This document shows, piece after piece, positions 39,417 through 48,136 of a DNA stretch of 64,000 nt. The notes beneath the pieces were generated by a model. That model worked only from the letters and a program-made list of their open reading frames with translations, did no database searches and had not been told where the DNA came from. The stretch is from Pelagomonas calceolata (Eukaryota > Sar > Pelagophyceae > Pelagomonadales > Pelagomonadaceae): contig CAKKNE010000004.1 of NCBI GenBank assembly GCA_918797485.1, forward strand, positions 868,001-932,000, written 5' to 3'. Within the stretch, counting starts at the first letter, position 1. Each line of letters begins with the position of its first letter. Made by a program: the position numbers and the translations under genes.

Positions 39417-42400
39417 ATGGGCGGCGGTGTATCATCTCTCCCGGCGGAGGTCTCACTTGCCGAGGCAAAAGAGCTGGCGGGCGCCAAGTGGCAGCCCGCC
39501 TGGGAGGAGAAGTTCGCGGAAGCCAAGATCTCTAAGGACGAGGCGCTGCGATGCTGGACGGAGGCCAGCAGGGGCGCGGACGGCCCGGCGAGCAAGGGCG
39601 CGGGGCCGCCGGACGAGAGGAAGAAGAAGAAGTCCGCCACCGCGAAAGCGCTATGGAAGAAGGGCGTCGCGAAGGTGGGCTGGATCGCGCACGCGAAGGC
39701 GCGGGCGGCGGCCGTCGAGCGCGCCCAAAGGGCAGGCATTTCGGAGCAGCTCTACGAGAAGCTCCACGGCGTCGACCGCTCTGGCGTGGCGGAAGCGCTG
39801 GACTTTTCGGCCATAATAGCCGAGAAACGCGGGCAGCACCTGCCCGGCACGCGCGAGTGGGTCTTCGAGGCGGTCATGCGCTGGCGCACGGATCCGGAAG
39901 CGGCGAAGCTCTTCTGGCTCGTCGGCGGCGGCGGCACGGGCAAGAGCGTCGCCGCGGCCGAGTTGCTGGCACGACTGCTCGACAAAGAAAACGTCGCGGC
40001 GTGGCACTTCTGCAAGCACACCGAGCCGGCGCGGTCCGCTCCAGCGGCGCTGTTGCGCTCCTTAGCCGGCATGCTTTGCGCAACGGTCGAGGGCTTCGAA
40101 GACGCCCTGCGCGAGGGCGGCGGCGGCGACAACGCGACGGACAAGGTCGACGAGCTCTTCCAGGCGCTGATCGCCGAGCCGCTGCAAAACGTCGAGGCAC
40201 CCCGCGACGCGGACGATGCTCTGGTGTTGATAGTCGACGCGCTCGATGAGCTACCGCGCGACGCTTTGCAGCCCGTGCTCTCTCTGCTCGCGAACGAGCT
40301 CAAGACGCTGCCGCCGTGGATCAAACTTGTCGTGACAAGCCGCGACGAAGCTCAAATTAAAGCGAGGCTCTCGTGTTTTACGCCGTCAGAGCTGCGAGTC
40401 GACGAGGCGCGGAACCGGCAGGACGTGAGGGCGTACCTGACGGTACTCGCGAAGGAGCACGTCGAGCTCGAGGTAACGATGGAGTCGCTACGGCACGAGG
40501 TCGAGGCGAAGTTCCCAGGCCTGAAGAATCTCGACACGTTCACGGATCTAGAGGACCCGCTGCGCCGGTCGAAGGGCGCGTACGACGAGGCGGTCCGCGG
40601 CGTCGCCGGGATCCGCGAGCTCGAGAAGTATGAAGAGCGACGTCTCGACTTGATACAAGACGAGACTGACTTCGACAAGCTCTACGCCGACGCATCGCTG
40701 GCGCAGACAATTTTAGTCGATGCGCTGAAGACGCTGCCGGGCGACGTTTCGGATCCGGGCGTGAAAGGGCGTGGATCCGCAGAAAGGAAGCTCGCGGACA
40801 AGTACACCGACAAGAATGGGGTGCCACATCCCGAGAAGTTTCGGGATCTAGCCCGCGCGACAGTCCTGTTCGAGAATGCAGCCGACCTACTGAAGGTGCT
40901 GACTGAATTGGACGGCGGCGGCCTTGGGCTGGAGATCGCGCAATTGAAAAACAAGTTTGCCAGCCCGACGCCGCTAGGCTACCGCGACATGAATTTGAAC
41001 GTCAGCGTGCGCCTCGAGGACGGCCGAAAACATCTCGCCGAGGTTCAGCTGAATTTAAGGAGTGTCGCGGACGCGAAACATATCGCCCACGAGCAATACG
41101 AAGTTATTCGGCTCGCGTTGCCGAAGATGTGCGAGGGAACGAGCGTCAAGGCGACCGAGCTTGAGACGTTCATCGCCGAGCGCCTCAACTCGTCGGCGCT
41201 CGACGCGGCTGTCACTTCGCTCGAGCGGAAAGCTGGCGGGCTCATGCTCTACGCGCGCCTCATCGCGGACCAGCTCGCGTCCACGACGGGCAAGATCGAC
41301 TTTGCGAGCGTCGGCGCGCTGCCGGCGGGCCTCGACGAGATCTACGCGGAGAACTTTCGACGCGTGTTTGTCGGTGATGATGCCTGGCGCGACGCGCTGC
41401 CGCTCATAGAATTAATCTGCGCTGCTGCAGAGCCGTTGACAATTGACGCTGCGAGTGGGGCACTCGGCTGGGATCGGGCTCGATGCGAGCGTCTCTGTGC
41501 TGAGGTATCGCTGCTGTTCCCGCTCCGCGAGGGCGAGGTGATTGGTGTGTTACATAAGACCGTGACGGACTGGCTGACGGGCGAGGCGCCCTTCGATAAG
41601 CGCTGTTCTGAGGACGCGTTCTTCGTCGCGCGGGACGCGGCGCACCGGCGACTGGCGCGGGCGTGTGCTCGGGCGGTTCGTGCTGGGGTTCTGGATACGG
41701 AGTCGCACTCGAGCGACGCGGCTGCTGATGCAACGCTCGTTTCATTCGTCGATGGCGAGAGCGGCGTGGCGGCGGATGCATATGCGTTGCGCTGGTGTTT
41801 GTTTCACATGAAACGGTCTTGTTCTGAGGGCGAGGCCGTCGCGGTCGCATGCAGCCTGTCGTACGTGCGGAAGCGGAGCGACTGCGACATTGTTTCCTTC
41901 GTGGCGGACTTGCGTGCTCTGAAGGGCCAGGATACACTGCTGCTGTCCGATGGATTGGTGTTGTCGCGGAACTTGCTATCACGGGGAGTGCCTCTCATAG
42001 AGCAGCTGTGGCAGCGGCTGGTACCTCGGGCGGATGCCGAGTCGGCCGCGGGTCGCCTGGCCGAGGATTTGCGGCGAGTCGCGAGCAAGCTGCCGCTCTC
42101 GGCCGTGAGGCCGATGGGCTTGACGGTGGCGGGTGGGGCGGAGCGGTGTCGGATCGAGGCTTCGGCTGAATGCTTGGCGACGTTCGTGGATCCGGCGACG
42201 GGAGAGCCGCGGGTTGCTTGCGCGTCTGGAAACGAGGTGAAAATCTATGATCCGGTCGCGGGTGGCGCGGCGTTGGTCGTGATTGATGTGGGCTCTTCTT
42301 TGGTGGTGAACCGCGAGTCCATGGCGGTCTTCAACGACCCGGCGACGGGTGAGCCGCGTTTGGCTTGTGGATGCTCATACAGCGGCAGCGGAAATATATA

Positions 42401-45400
42401 CTACGACGTGCGTATTTTCGACCCGCTCGCGGGCGGCGAGGCGCTGCTCGTGCTCGACGTGGGCTCTTGGGTGTATGCGCTGGCGGTCTTCGCAGATCCG
42501 GAGACGGGCGCGCCGCGGCTCGCTTGCGGCACCGCTAGGGGGAAGATTTATATCTTCAACCCAATCTCGGGTGGCGATGCGCTGCTCGTTCTAACAGACA
42601 GGTACACTCGCGCGATGGAAGTCTTCGAGGACCCGGCGACCGGCGCGCCACGGCTCGCTTGCGCGTCGGGAGAGAAGGTGCTTGTCTTGGACCCGGTCGC
42701 GGGCGGCGAGGCCCTGCTCGTGCTAGATATTGGCTCTGAAGTGGAGACATGGGCGCTGGCGGTCTTCAGGGATCCAGCGACGGGCGCGCCGAGGCTCGCG
42801 TGCGGCGGCGTAATGGACGGTGATGACGTGTGCGAGGTGCGCGTCTTCGATGCGGTTTCTGGCGGCGACGCGCTGCTCATGCTCGATGCGGGCTGTCAGG
42901 TGAATGCATTGATCGTATTTAAAGACCTGGCGACGGGCGCGCTGAGGCTTGCGAGCGGGTCAGACGACGGAAAGGTGCGTGTCTTCGACCCGGCCGCGGG
43001 CGGCGAGGCGCTGGTCATGCTCGAGGGACACACATCCGGAGTGGAGGCTTTGACAGCCTTCACGGACCCGGCGACGGGCGAGCCGCGGCTCGTGAGCGGA
43101 TCGTGTGACGGATGGAATGTATCCGGCAACGTCCGAGTCTGGAACCCGGCGGCGAGCAGCGCGGCGATCGAGGCGGAGCCCGAGGGACACTCTAAGATCG
43201 TTTTGACCCTGGTGACCTATGTGGATCCGGCGACGGGTGCGCTGCGGGTCGCGACCACGGCTGGCGACGATGAGTACTACCGGAGCGACGGGACCATTCG
43301 CGTGTGGGACGCGGAGACCGGCGATGTGCTGCTCGTGATCGACGTCGGCTCCGAGGTGAAAGCATTGGTGGCCTTTGCGGACCCGGCGACGGGCGCGCCG
43401 CGGCTTGCTTGTGGAGTGAATATTGAAGACTCAGACTCAGACTCAGACTCGGAGCCTATTGGAGAGGTGCGCGTCTTTGACGCGGTCGCTGGTGGTGAAC
43501 CGCTGGTCGTGATTGACGTTGGCTCGGACGTGCATGCGCTGGCGTTCTTCACGGACCCGGCGACGGGCGCGCCGCGGCTTGCATGCTTTGATGAGGACGA
43601 TGAGGACGATGAGGACGATGAGGACGATGAGGACGATGAGGACGATGAGGACGATGAGGAAGTGGGCAATGACGTGCGTGTCTTCGACCCGATAGCGGGC
43701 GGTGCAGCAATCGAGGATTCCGGGGAGCTGCCAAAGGCTGTGCGTGAACGTTTGACTGGGGAAGTCCGGTTCGCAGATCCGGCGACAGGAGCGCCGCGGC
43801 TCGCTGTGATAACAGACGAAAAGGTAAGTATTTTTGATCCGGTCGCTGGCGGCGCGGCGCTGTTCGTGCTCGAGGGACACACGAATGGAATTAACGCATT
43901 AACGGCCTTCGTGGACCCGGCAACGGGCGAGCCGCGGCTCGCGAGTGGGTCATGGGACAAGACCTTGCGGTTGTGGGACGCGAGCAAGGGCGGTGCGGCG
44001 CTGCGAGTCATTCCTTTTGATGATAATGTTCGGGCTTTGGCCGCCAGGAGCGACATGAGCGGGCTCTTTGTGGCTTTCGGGAAGCGATGGGGAGAATTGC
44101 GCATAGAGAGCGGCACGACGCCACTGACGCTTGCGTGCTACAAGGGTGACGCCGACGCAATAGTCGATCTTCTTCAGCAGGGCACTGGCGTCGATCACGA
44201 AGATGATGACGGCGATACGCCGCTGTTCGTCGCGAGTTTGAAAGGGCACGTCGACGCCGCGCGCTTGCTGCTCGATGCGGGTGCCGCGGTTGATAAGAGG
44301 CGTGAGGGTGATTGGTCGCCGTTTGGGATTGCTTGTGCCCTTGGACACGTCGATGTGGCGACGCTATTGGTGGAGCGAGGCGCTGACTCCGCTGCAGTCA
44401 ACATGTGCGTTGGCGGAGCACCGCCACTTCTGTTTGCTTGCCGGCAACGGAATCTCGACGCAATGCGTTTATGTGTTGTTCATGGCGCCAATGTGAACTT
44501 CGCGGACACTGCTGGCACCACATTGCTCCACTTAGCCTGCGAGAACGGCCACATCGACGCTGCGCGGCTGTTAGTGCAGCACGGCGCGGATATCAACGCG
44601 CAAAAGGAGAGCACGCACATGGAGGAGGAGGACGAGGAGGAGGAGGAGGACGACGACGACGAGGGAGTGACTCCACTTATCGTTGCCTGCAAGAACGGCC
44701 ACTTCGAGGTGGCGCGGCTGTTGCTGGAGAAAGGCGCGGACGTTAATTTGGCGGCGGGGGACGGTGCCAGACCAAAGGAGAGCGACGACTCGGACTCGGA
44801 CTCGGACTCGGACTCGGACTCGGGAGTGACACCGCTCTACATCGCCTGCTACAAAGGCTATGTCGACGCGGCGCGGTTGCTGCTGGACAAAGGCGCGGAG
44901 GTCGATCGGGGAGATAAGCGAGGCAGGACGCCACTGGACATTGCGAAACGCGAGGGACATAAAGCAGTCGTCGCGCTGCTCGAGGCGTGGCTGCTGCTGG
45001 AAAAAGGTGCCAAGGTTGATCAGGCGCTCTACATGGCCTGCTTCAACGGCCACATCGACGCGGCGCGACTCTGCTTGGATAGCGGGGCGGATATTGACCT
45101 GGTGGCGGACGACGGTAAGACGCCGCTGTTCGTCGCCTGCTGGAAGGGCCACGTCGACACGGCGCGGCTGATGCTGGATAATGGCGCGAATATATATCCT
45201 GTGACGAAGAAATGTCAGACGCCACTGGATATCGCGCAGAAGAATGGCCACTCGTCCATCGTCGCGCTGCTCAGAGAACACATTTCCTTGAAATTCCCTC
45301 TGCACACTGCGACGAAGGCTGGTGATCTCGATGCGATCACCCAGCTTCTGGACGACGGCGCCTCAGTCGACCAAGATAGAGGGGACGGCGGGACGCCCTT

Positions 45401-47690
45401 ATTCGTAGCGTGCGAGGACGGCCACGTCGACGTGGCGCGGCTGTTGTTAGATAAAGGCGCAGAGGTTGACCGGGCGAACAAGTACGGTGAGACGCCGCTG
45501 TACATTGCCTTCTCGAACGGCCACGCCGACGTGGCCCGGCTGTTGCTGGTGCTCGGCGCCGAGATTGACCGGGCGAGGGAGGACGGCGCGACGCCGCTGC
45601 TTGGCGCGTGCGAGAACGGCCACGCCAACCTGGCGCAACTGTTGTGGGAGCGCGGTGCCAGGATCCATCGGGCGAACAACAATGGCGAGACGCCTCTGTA
45701 CACCGCGTGTCGGAACGGCCACACCGACGCAGCGCGGCTCTTGCTGGTGCTCGGCGCGGAGGTCGATCGGGCAAGCAAGGAAGGTGAGACGCCGCTGTAC
45801 ATCGCCTGCCAAAACGGCCATGTCGATGCGGCGCAGCTGTTGCTGGAGCGCGGTGCAGATATCAATAGGGCAAGGAAGGGCGGAGATACGCCCCTGATGA
45901 TCGCATGCAACAAAGACCACGTTCACGTGGCGCGGCTGTTGCTGGAGAACGGCGCGGAGGTCGATCGGGCGAGGGGGGACGGTTGGACGCCTCTGTACGC
46001 CGCGTGTACGCGGGACAGCGTCGAAGCGGCGCGGCTGTTGCTGGACAAAGGCGCGGATGTCAACCGAGCGCAAAAGGACGGTCAGACACCACTATTTGCC
46101 GCCTGCTTTAGCGGTCACGTCGAGGTGGCGCGGCTGTTGCTGGAAAAAGGCGCGGAGGTCGATCGGGCGAATGAGGACGGTGAGACGCCGCTGTACATCG
46201 CCTGCTGGAAAGGCTATGTCGATGCGGCGCGGCTGCTGCTGGACAACAGCGCGGAGGTCAATCGGGCGGATAAGTGGGGCCAGACGCCGCCGTTTGTAGC
46301 CTGCTGGAGGGGCCACGTCGACGCGGCGCTGCTGTTGCTGGACAAGGGCGCGGAGTTCGACCGGGCGAATGTTAACGGTGTGACGCCGCTGCTTGGCGCG
46401 AAGCAAAACCGCCACGCGTCCATCGTCGCGCTTCTCAGGGATCATCTTTACCCGCTGCAGGAGTGCATTCTCTGCAGAGAACCCGACGTCGACGCGATGG
46501 CGCGGCTCCTGGACGGTGGCGCTGCGATCGACCGGGCGGACGAGTACGGCTATACGCCGCTGTACCTCGCCTGCCGGGAGGGCCACGTCGACGCGGCGCG
46601 GCTGCTGCTGGAGGAAGGCGCGGACGTCGATGGGGCGCTGTCAGAGGGACCTTTTAAAGGCAAGACGCCGCTGATCATCGCGAAAGAAAACGGCTACTCG
46701 TCGGTCGTCGCGCTCCTCAAGGAGCATATTTACCGGCTGCACGCCGCGGCCAAGACCGGCGACGTCGACGCGATGACGCAACTTATCGACGACGGCGCCG
46801 CGGTCGACCAGACGAAGGAGGACGGTGCGACGCCGCTATACATCGCGTGCGAGACCGGCCACATCGACGCGGCGCGGCTGCTGCTGGACAACGGCGCGGA
46901 GGTCGACCGGGCGATGAAGGACGGTGAGACACCGCTGCTCATCGCCTGCCAGAAGGGCCACGTCGACGCGGTGCAGCTGCTGCTGGACAAAGGTGCGGAG
47001 GTCGATCGGGCGGTGCAGAGCGGCGCGACGCCGCTGTTCGTCGCCTGCCTGAAGGGCCACGTCGACGCTGCGCGGCTGCTGCTGGACAATGGCGCAGAGG
47101 TCGACCGGGCGACGAAGAACGGCTCTACGCCGCTGCACGTTGCCTGCGGGGAGGGTCACGTCGACGTGGCGCGGCTGTTGCTGGAGAACGGCGCGGAGGT
47201 CGATCGGGCGAGGGGGGACGGTTGGACGCCTCTGTACGCCGCGTGTACGCGGGACAGCGTCGACGCGGCGCGGCTGTTGCTGGACAAAGGCGCGGATGTC
47301 AACCGAGCGCAAAAGGACGGTCAGACACCACTATTTGCCGCCTGCTTTAACGGTCACGTCGAGGTGGCGCGGCTGTTGCTGGAGAACGGCGCGGAGGTCG
47401 ATCGGGCGACGAAGAAAGGCGCGACGCCGCTGTACGTCGCCTGCTGGAAAGGCCACGTCAACGCGGCGCGGCTGTTACTAGATAACGGCGCGGAGATTGA
47501 TCAAGCAAGGGACGGTATGACGCCGCTATATATCGCGTGTGAGAAGGGCCACATTGACGCGGCGAGACTGCTGCTGGACAAAGGCGCGGAGGTCGACCGG
47601 GCGACGAAGAAGGGCACGACGCCGCTGGGCATCGCGCAGAAGAAAGGCCACTCGTCCATCGTCTCGCTCCTCGAGGAGCATCAGAAGTGA
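39417..47690 (+). CDS. NACHT/STAND NTPase with nested RelA/SpoT-like domain, WD40 blades and long ankyrin array (copy B)
   Basis: 2757 residues, intronless, paralogue of the gene at 33305. The first 650 residues are nearly identical: the MGGGVSSLP start, Walker A LVGGGGTGKS, LVLIVDALDELP, and the same RelA/SpoT-like block with FRDLARATV, GYRDMN and AEVQL. WD40-type blades occupy about 911-1561 and are more diverged from copy A, with an in-frame acidic repeat at 43590-43660. The C-terminus (about 1565-2750) holds roughly 34 ankyrin repeats of 33 residues (for example TPLYIACQNGHVDAAQLLLE), against about eight in copy A. Some are broken by DSDSDS or EEEDEEEEEDDDD inserts, or joined by KNGYSSVVALLKEH-type linkers. 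Expansion of the ankyrin part, the likely ligand surface, fits a rapidly evolving sensor; this is inference. Confidence 0.85.
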   Translation: MGGGVSSLPAEVSLAEAKELAGAKWQPAWEEKFAEAKISKDEALRCWTEASRGADGPASKGAGPPDERKKKKSATAKALWKKGVAKVGWIAHAKARAAAVERAQRAGISEQLYEKLHGVDRSGVAEALDFSAIIAEKRGQHLPGTREWVFEAVMRWRTDPEAAKLFWLVGGGGTGKSVAAAELLARLLDKENVAAWHFCKHTEPARSAPAALLRSLAGMLCATVEGFEDALREGGGGDNATDKVDELFQALIAEPLQNVEAPRDADDALVLIVDALDELPRDALQPVLSLLANELKTLPPWIKLVVTSRDEAQIKARLSCFTPSELRVDEARNRQDVRAYLTVLAKEHVELEVTMESLRHEVEAKFPGLKNLDTFTDLEDPLRRSKGAYDEAVRGVAGIRELEKYEERRLDLIQDETDFDKLYADASLAQTILVDALKTLPGDVSDPGVKGRGSAERKLADKYTDKNGVPHPEKFRDLARATVLFENAADLLKVLTELDGGGLGLEIAQLKNKFASPTPLGYRDMNLNVSVRLEDGRKHLAEVQLNLRSVADAKHIAHEQYEVIRLALPKMCEGTSVKATELETFIAERLNSSALDAAVTSLERKAGGLMLYARLIADQLASTTGKIDFASVGALPAGLDEIYAENFRRVFVGDDAWRDALPLIELICAAAEPLTIDAASGALGWDRARCERLCAEVSLLFPLREGEVIGVLHKTVTDWLTGEAPFDKRCSEDAFFVARDAAHRRLARACARAVRAGVLDTESHSSDAAADATLVSFVDGESGVAADAYALRWCLFHMKRSCSEGEAVAVACSLSYVRKRSDCDIVSFVADLRALKGQDTLLLSDGLVLSRNLLSRGVPLIEQLWQRLVPRADAESAAGRLAEDLRRVASKLPLSAVRPMGLTVAGGAERCRIEASAECLATFVDPATGEPRVACASGNEVKIYDPVAGGAALVVIDVGSSLVVNRESMAVFNDPATGEPRLACGCSYSGSGNIYYDVRIFDPLAGGEALLVLDVGSWVYALAVFADPETGAPRLACGTARGKIYIFNPISGGDALLVLTDRYTRAMEVFEDPATGAPRLACASGEKVLVLDPVAGGEALLVLDIGSEVETWALAVFRDPATGAPRLACGGVMDGDDVCEVRVFDAVSGGDALLMLDAGCQVNALIVFKDLATGALRLASGSDDGKVRVFDPAAGGEALVMLEGHTSGVEALTAFTDPATGEPRLVSGSCDGWNVSGNVRVWNPAASSAAIEAEPEGHSKIVLTLVTYVDPATGALRVATTAGDDEYYRSDGTIRVWDAETGDVLLVIDVGSEVKALVAFADPATGAPRLACGVNIEDSDSDSDSEPIGEVRVFDAVAGGEPLVVIDVGSDVHALAFFTDPATGAPRLACFDEDDEDDEDDEDDEDDEDDEDDEEVGNDVRVFDPIAGGAAIEDSGELPKAVRERLTGEVRFADPATGAPRLAVITDEKVSIFDPVAGGAALFVLEGHTNGINALTAFVDPATGEPRLASGSWDKTLRLWDASKGGAALRVIPFDDNVRALAARSDMSGLFVAFGKRWGELRIESGTTPLTLACYKGDADAIVDLLQQGTGVDHEDDDGDTPLFVASLKGHVDAARLLLDAGAAVDKRREGDWSPFGIACALGHVDVATLLVERGADSAAVNMCVGGAPPLLFACRQRNLDAMRLCVVHGANVNFADTAGTTLLHLACENGHIDAARLLVQHGADINAQKESTHMEEEDEEEEEDDDDEGVTPLIVACKNGHFEVARLLLEKGADVNLAAGDGARPKESDDSDSDSDSDSDSGVTPLYIACYKGYVDAARLLLDKGAEVDRGDKRGRTPLDIAKREGHKAVVALLEAWLLLEKGAKVDQALYMACFNGHIDAARLCLDSGADIDLVADDGKTPLFVACWKGHVDTARLMLDNGANIYPVTKKCQTPLDIAQKNGHSSIVALLREHISLKFPLHTATKAGDLDAITQLLDDGASVDQDRGDGGTPLFVACEDGHVDVARLLLDKGAEVDRANKYGETPLYIAFSNGHADVARLLLVLGAEIDRAREDGATPLLGACENGHANLAQLLWERGARIHRANNNGETPLYTACRNGHTDAARLLLVLGAEVDRASKEGETPLYIACQNGHVDAAQLLLERGADINRARKGGDTPLMIACNKDHVHVARLLLENGAEVDRARGDGWTPLYAACTRDSVEAARLLLDKGADVNRAQKDGQTPLFAACFSGHVEVARLLLEKGAEVDRANEDGETPLYIACWKGYVDAARLLLDNSAEVNRADKWGQTPPFVACWRGHVDAALLLLDKGAEFDRANVNGVTPLLGAKQNRHASIVALLRDHLYPLQECILCREPDVDAMARLLDGGAAIDRADEYGYTPLYLACREGHVDAARLLLEEGADVDGALSEGPFKGKTPLIIAKENGYSSVVALLKEHIYRLHAAAKTGDVDAMTQLIDDGAAVDQTKEDGATPLYIACETGHIDAARLLLDNGAEVDRAMKDGETPLLIACQKGHVDAVQLLLDKGAEVDRAVQSGATPLFVACLKGHVDAARLLLDNGAEVDRATKNGSTPLHVACGEGHVDVARLLLENGAEVDRARGDGWTPLYAACTRDSVDAARLLLDKGADVNRAQKDGQTPLFAACFNGHVEVARLLLENGAEVDRATKKGATPLYVACWKGHVNAARLLLDNGAEIDQARDGMTPLYIACEKGHIDAARLLLDKGAEVDRATKKGTTPLGIAQKKGHSSIVSLLEEHQK
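43590..43660 (+). repeat. In-frame GAGGACGAT microsatellite inside a WD40 blade
   Basis: About seven tandem 9-bp units encode an Asp/Glu run in copy B. Copy A has no such insert. Related in-frame runs of GACTCA/GACTCG (Asp-Ser) lie at about 43430-43455 and 44787-44823, and GAGGAGGAC-like runs at 44620-44665. Confidence 0.85.
45931..46170 (+). repeat. 240-bp ankyrin block, first copy (second at 47170-47409)
   Basis: It differs from 47170-47409 at only a few positions, far fewer than other ankyrin repeats in the array. The offset is 1239 bp, exactly 413 codons, so frame is kept. This is a recent internal duplication or conversion. Confidence 0.8.
47170..47409 (+). repeat. 240-bp ankyrin block, second copy
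   Basis: Near-identical partner of 45931-46170. It encodes the same unusual unit, TPLYAACTRDSV, in which the usual NGH of the repeat is replaced by RDS. Confidence 0.8.
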
Positions 47691-47906
47691 CCACTCCGGA
47701 GCCGCGTCGATGGCGTCGTGTCGATTTTCACGAGGAACACGGCCACACTGCCATCGTCGCAAAGGCCGGCTAGTCGCCGACGTCCCGCGAAAGCCGATGC
47801 GCGTCTTCGCTTCACTCTTCTCCCTTTTCTTATCCAGTCTGGCCGCTACCTCAGGGGCGGGCATTCGCGAACTTCTAAGGAAAATCTCAAAAACGTCTCT
47901 TGTTAC

Positions 47907-47999
47907 GGTGCTAGGACTAGTGGGCGGAGCCCCTGGTGGGCACACGCCGCGCGTCGCTCCGATTCGCACGAAGCTCAGCTAGCGTCTGTAAGACACTAG
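47907..47999 (+). promoter_or_regulatory. Intergenic repeat plus GCTAGC...CACTAG element, copy 5
   Basis: GGTGCTAGGACTAGTGGGCG (47907-47926) is followed by a diverged GCGCGTCG-rich arm. Then comes GCTAGCGTCTGTAAGACACTAG (47978-47999), 159 bp before the ATG at 48137. The arrangement is the same as at 24801-24858. Just upstream (47700-47730) is an introner-like GCCGCGTCGATGGCGTCG in the 3' flank of the STAND gene. Confidence 0.6.
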
Positions 48000-48136
48000 A
48001 AGAGCTCTCACGACTTCGATCTGCTTGTCCGCGCAAACAGCTAACACAAATCATTAGTGACTAGCTGATCCGCACGCTGCTGCCTAGCACCCAGCGCTCC
48101 GCCGCACCTAGTGTTCGGCACGCCTGGCCAGCAGCC

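Larger units (their letters stand above)
32782..47690 (+). repeat. Tandem segmental duplication (units begin at 32782 and 39008)
   Basis: The 3' end of the secreted-protein gene, its 3' flank, and the whole STAND gene are present twice in the same order. From the start codons (33305 and 39417) the copies stay collinear at an offset of exactly 6112 bp for at least 2 kb, without indels. The join between units lies near 39000-39008, where the sequence changes from unrelated DNA to CAAAAAGAACGCGCCGAGCG. Copy B is longer because of extra ankyrin repeats. Confidence 0.85.

Noticed and set aside
43590-43660. CRISPR-like regular repeat
   Set aside because: It is a 9-bp in-frame microsatellite without spacers, inside a eukaryotic coding region.
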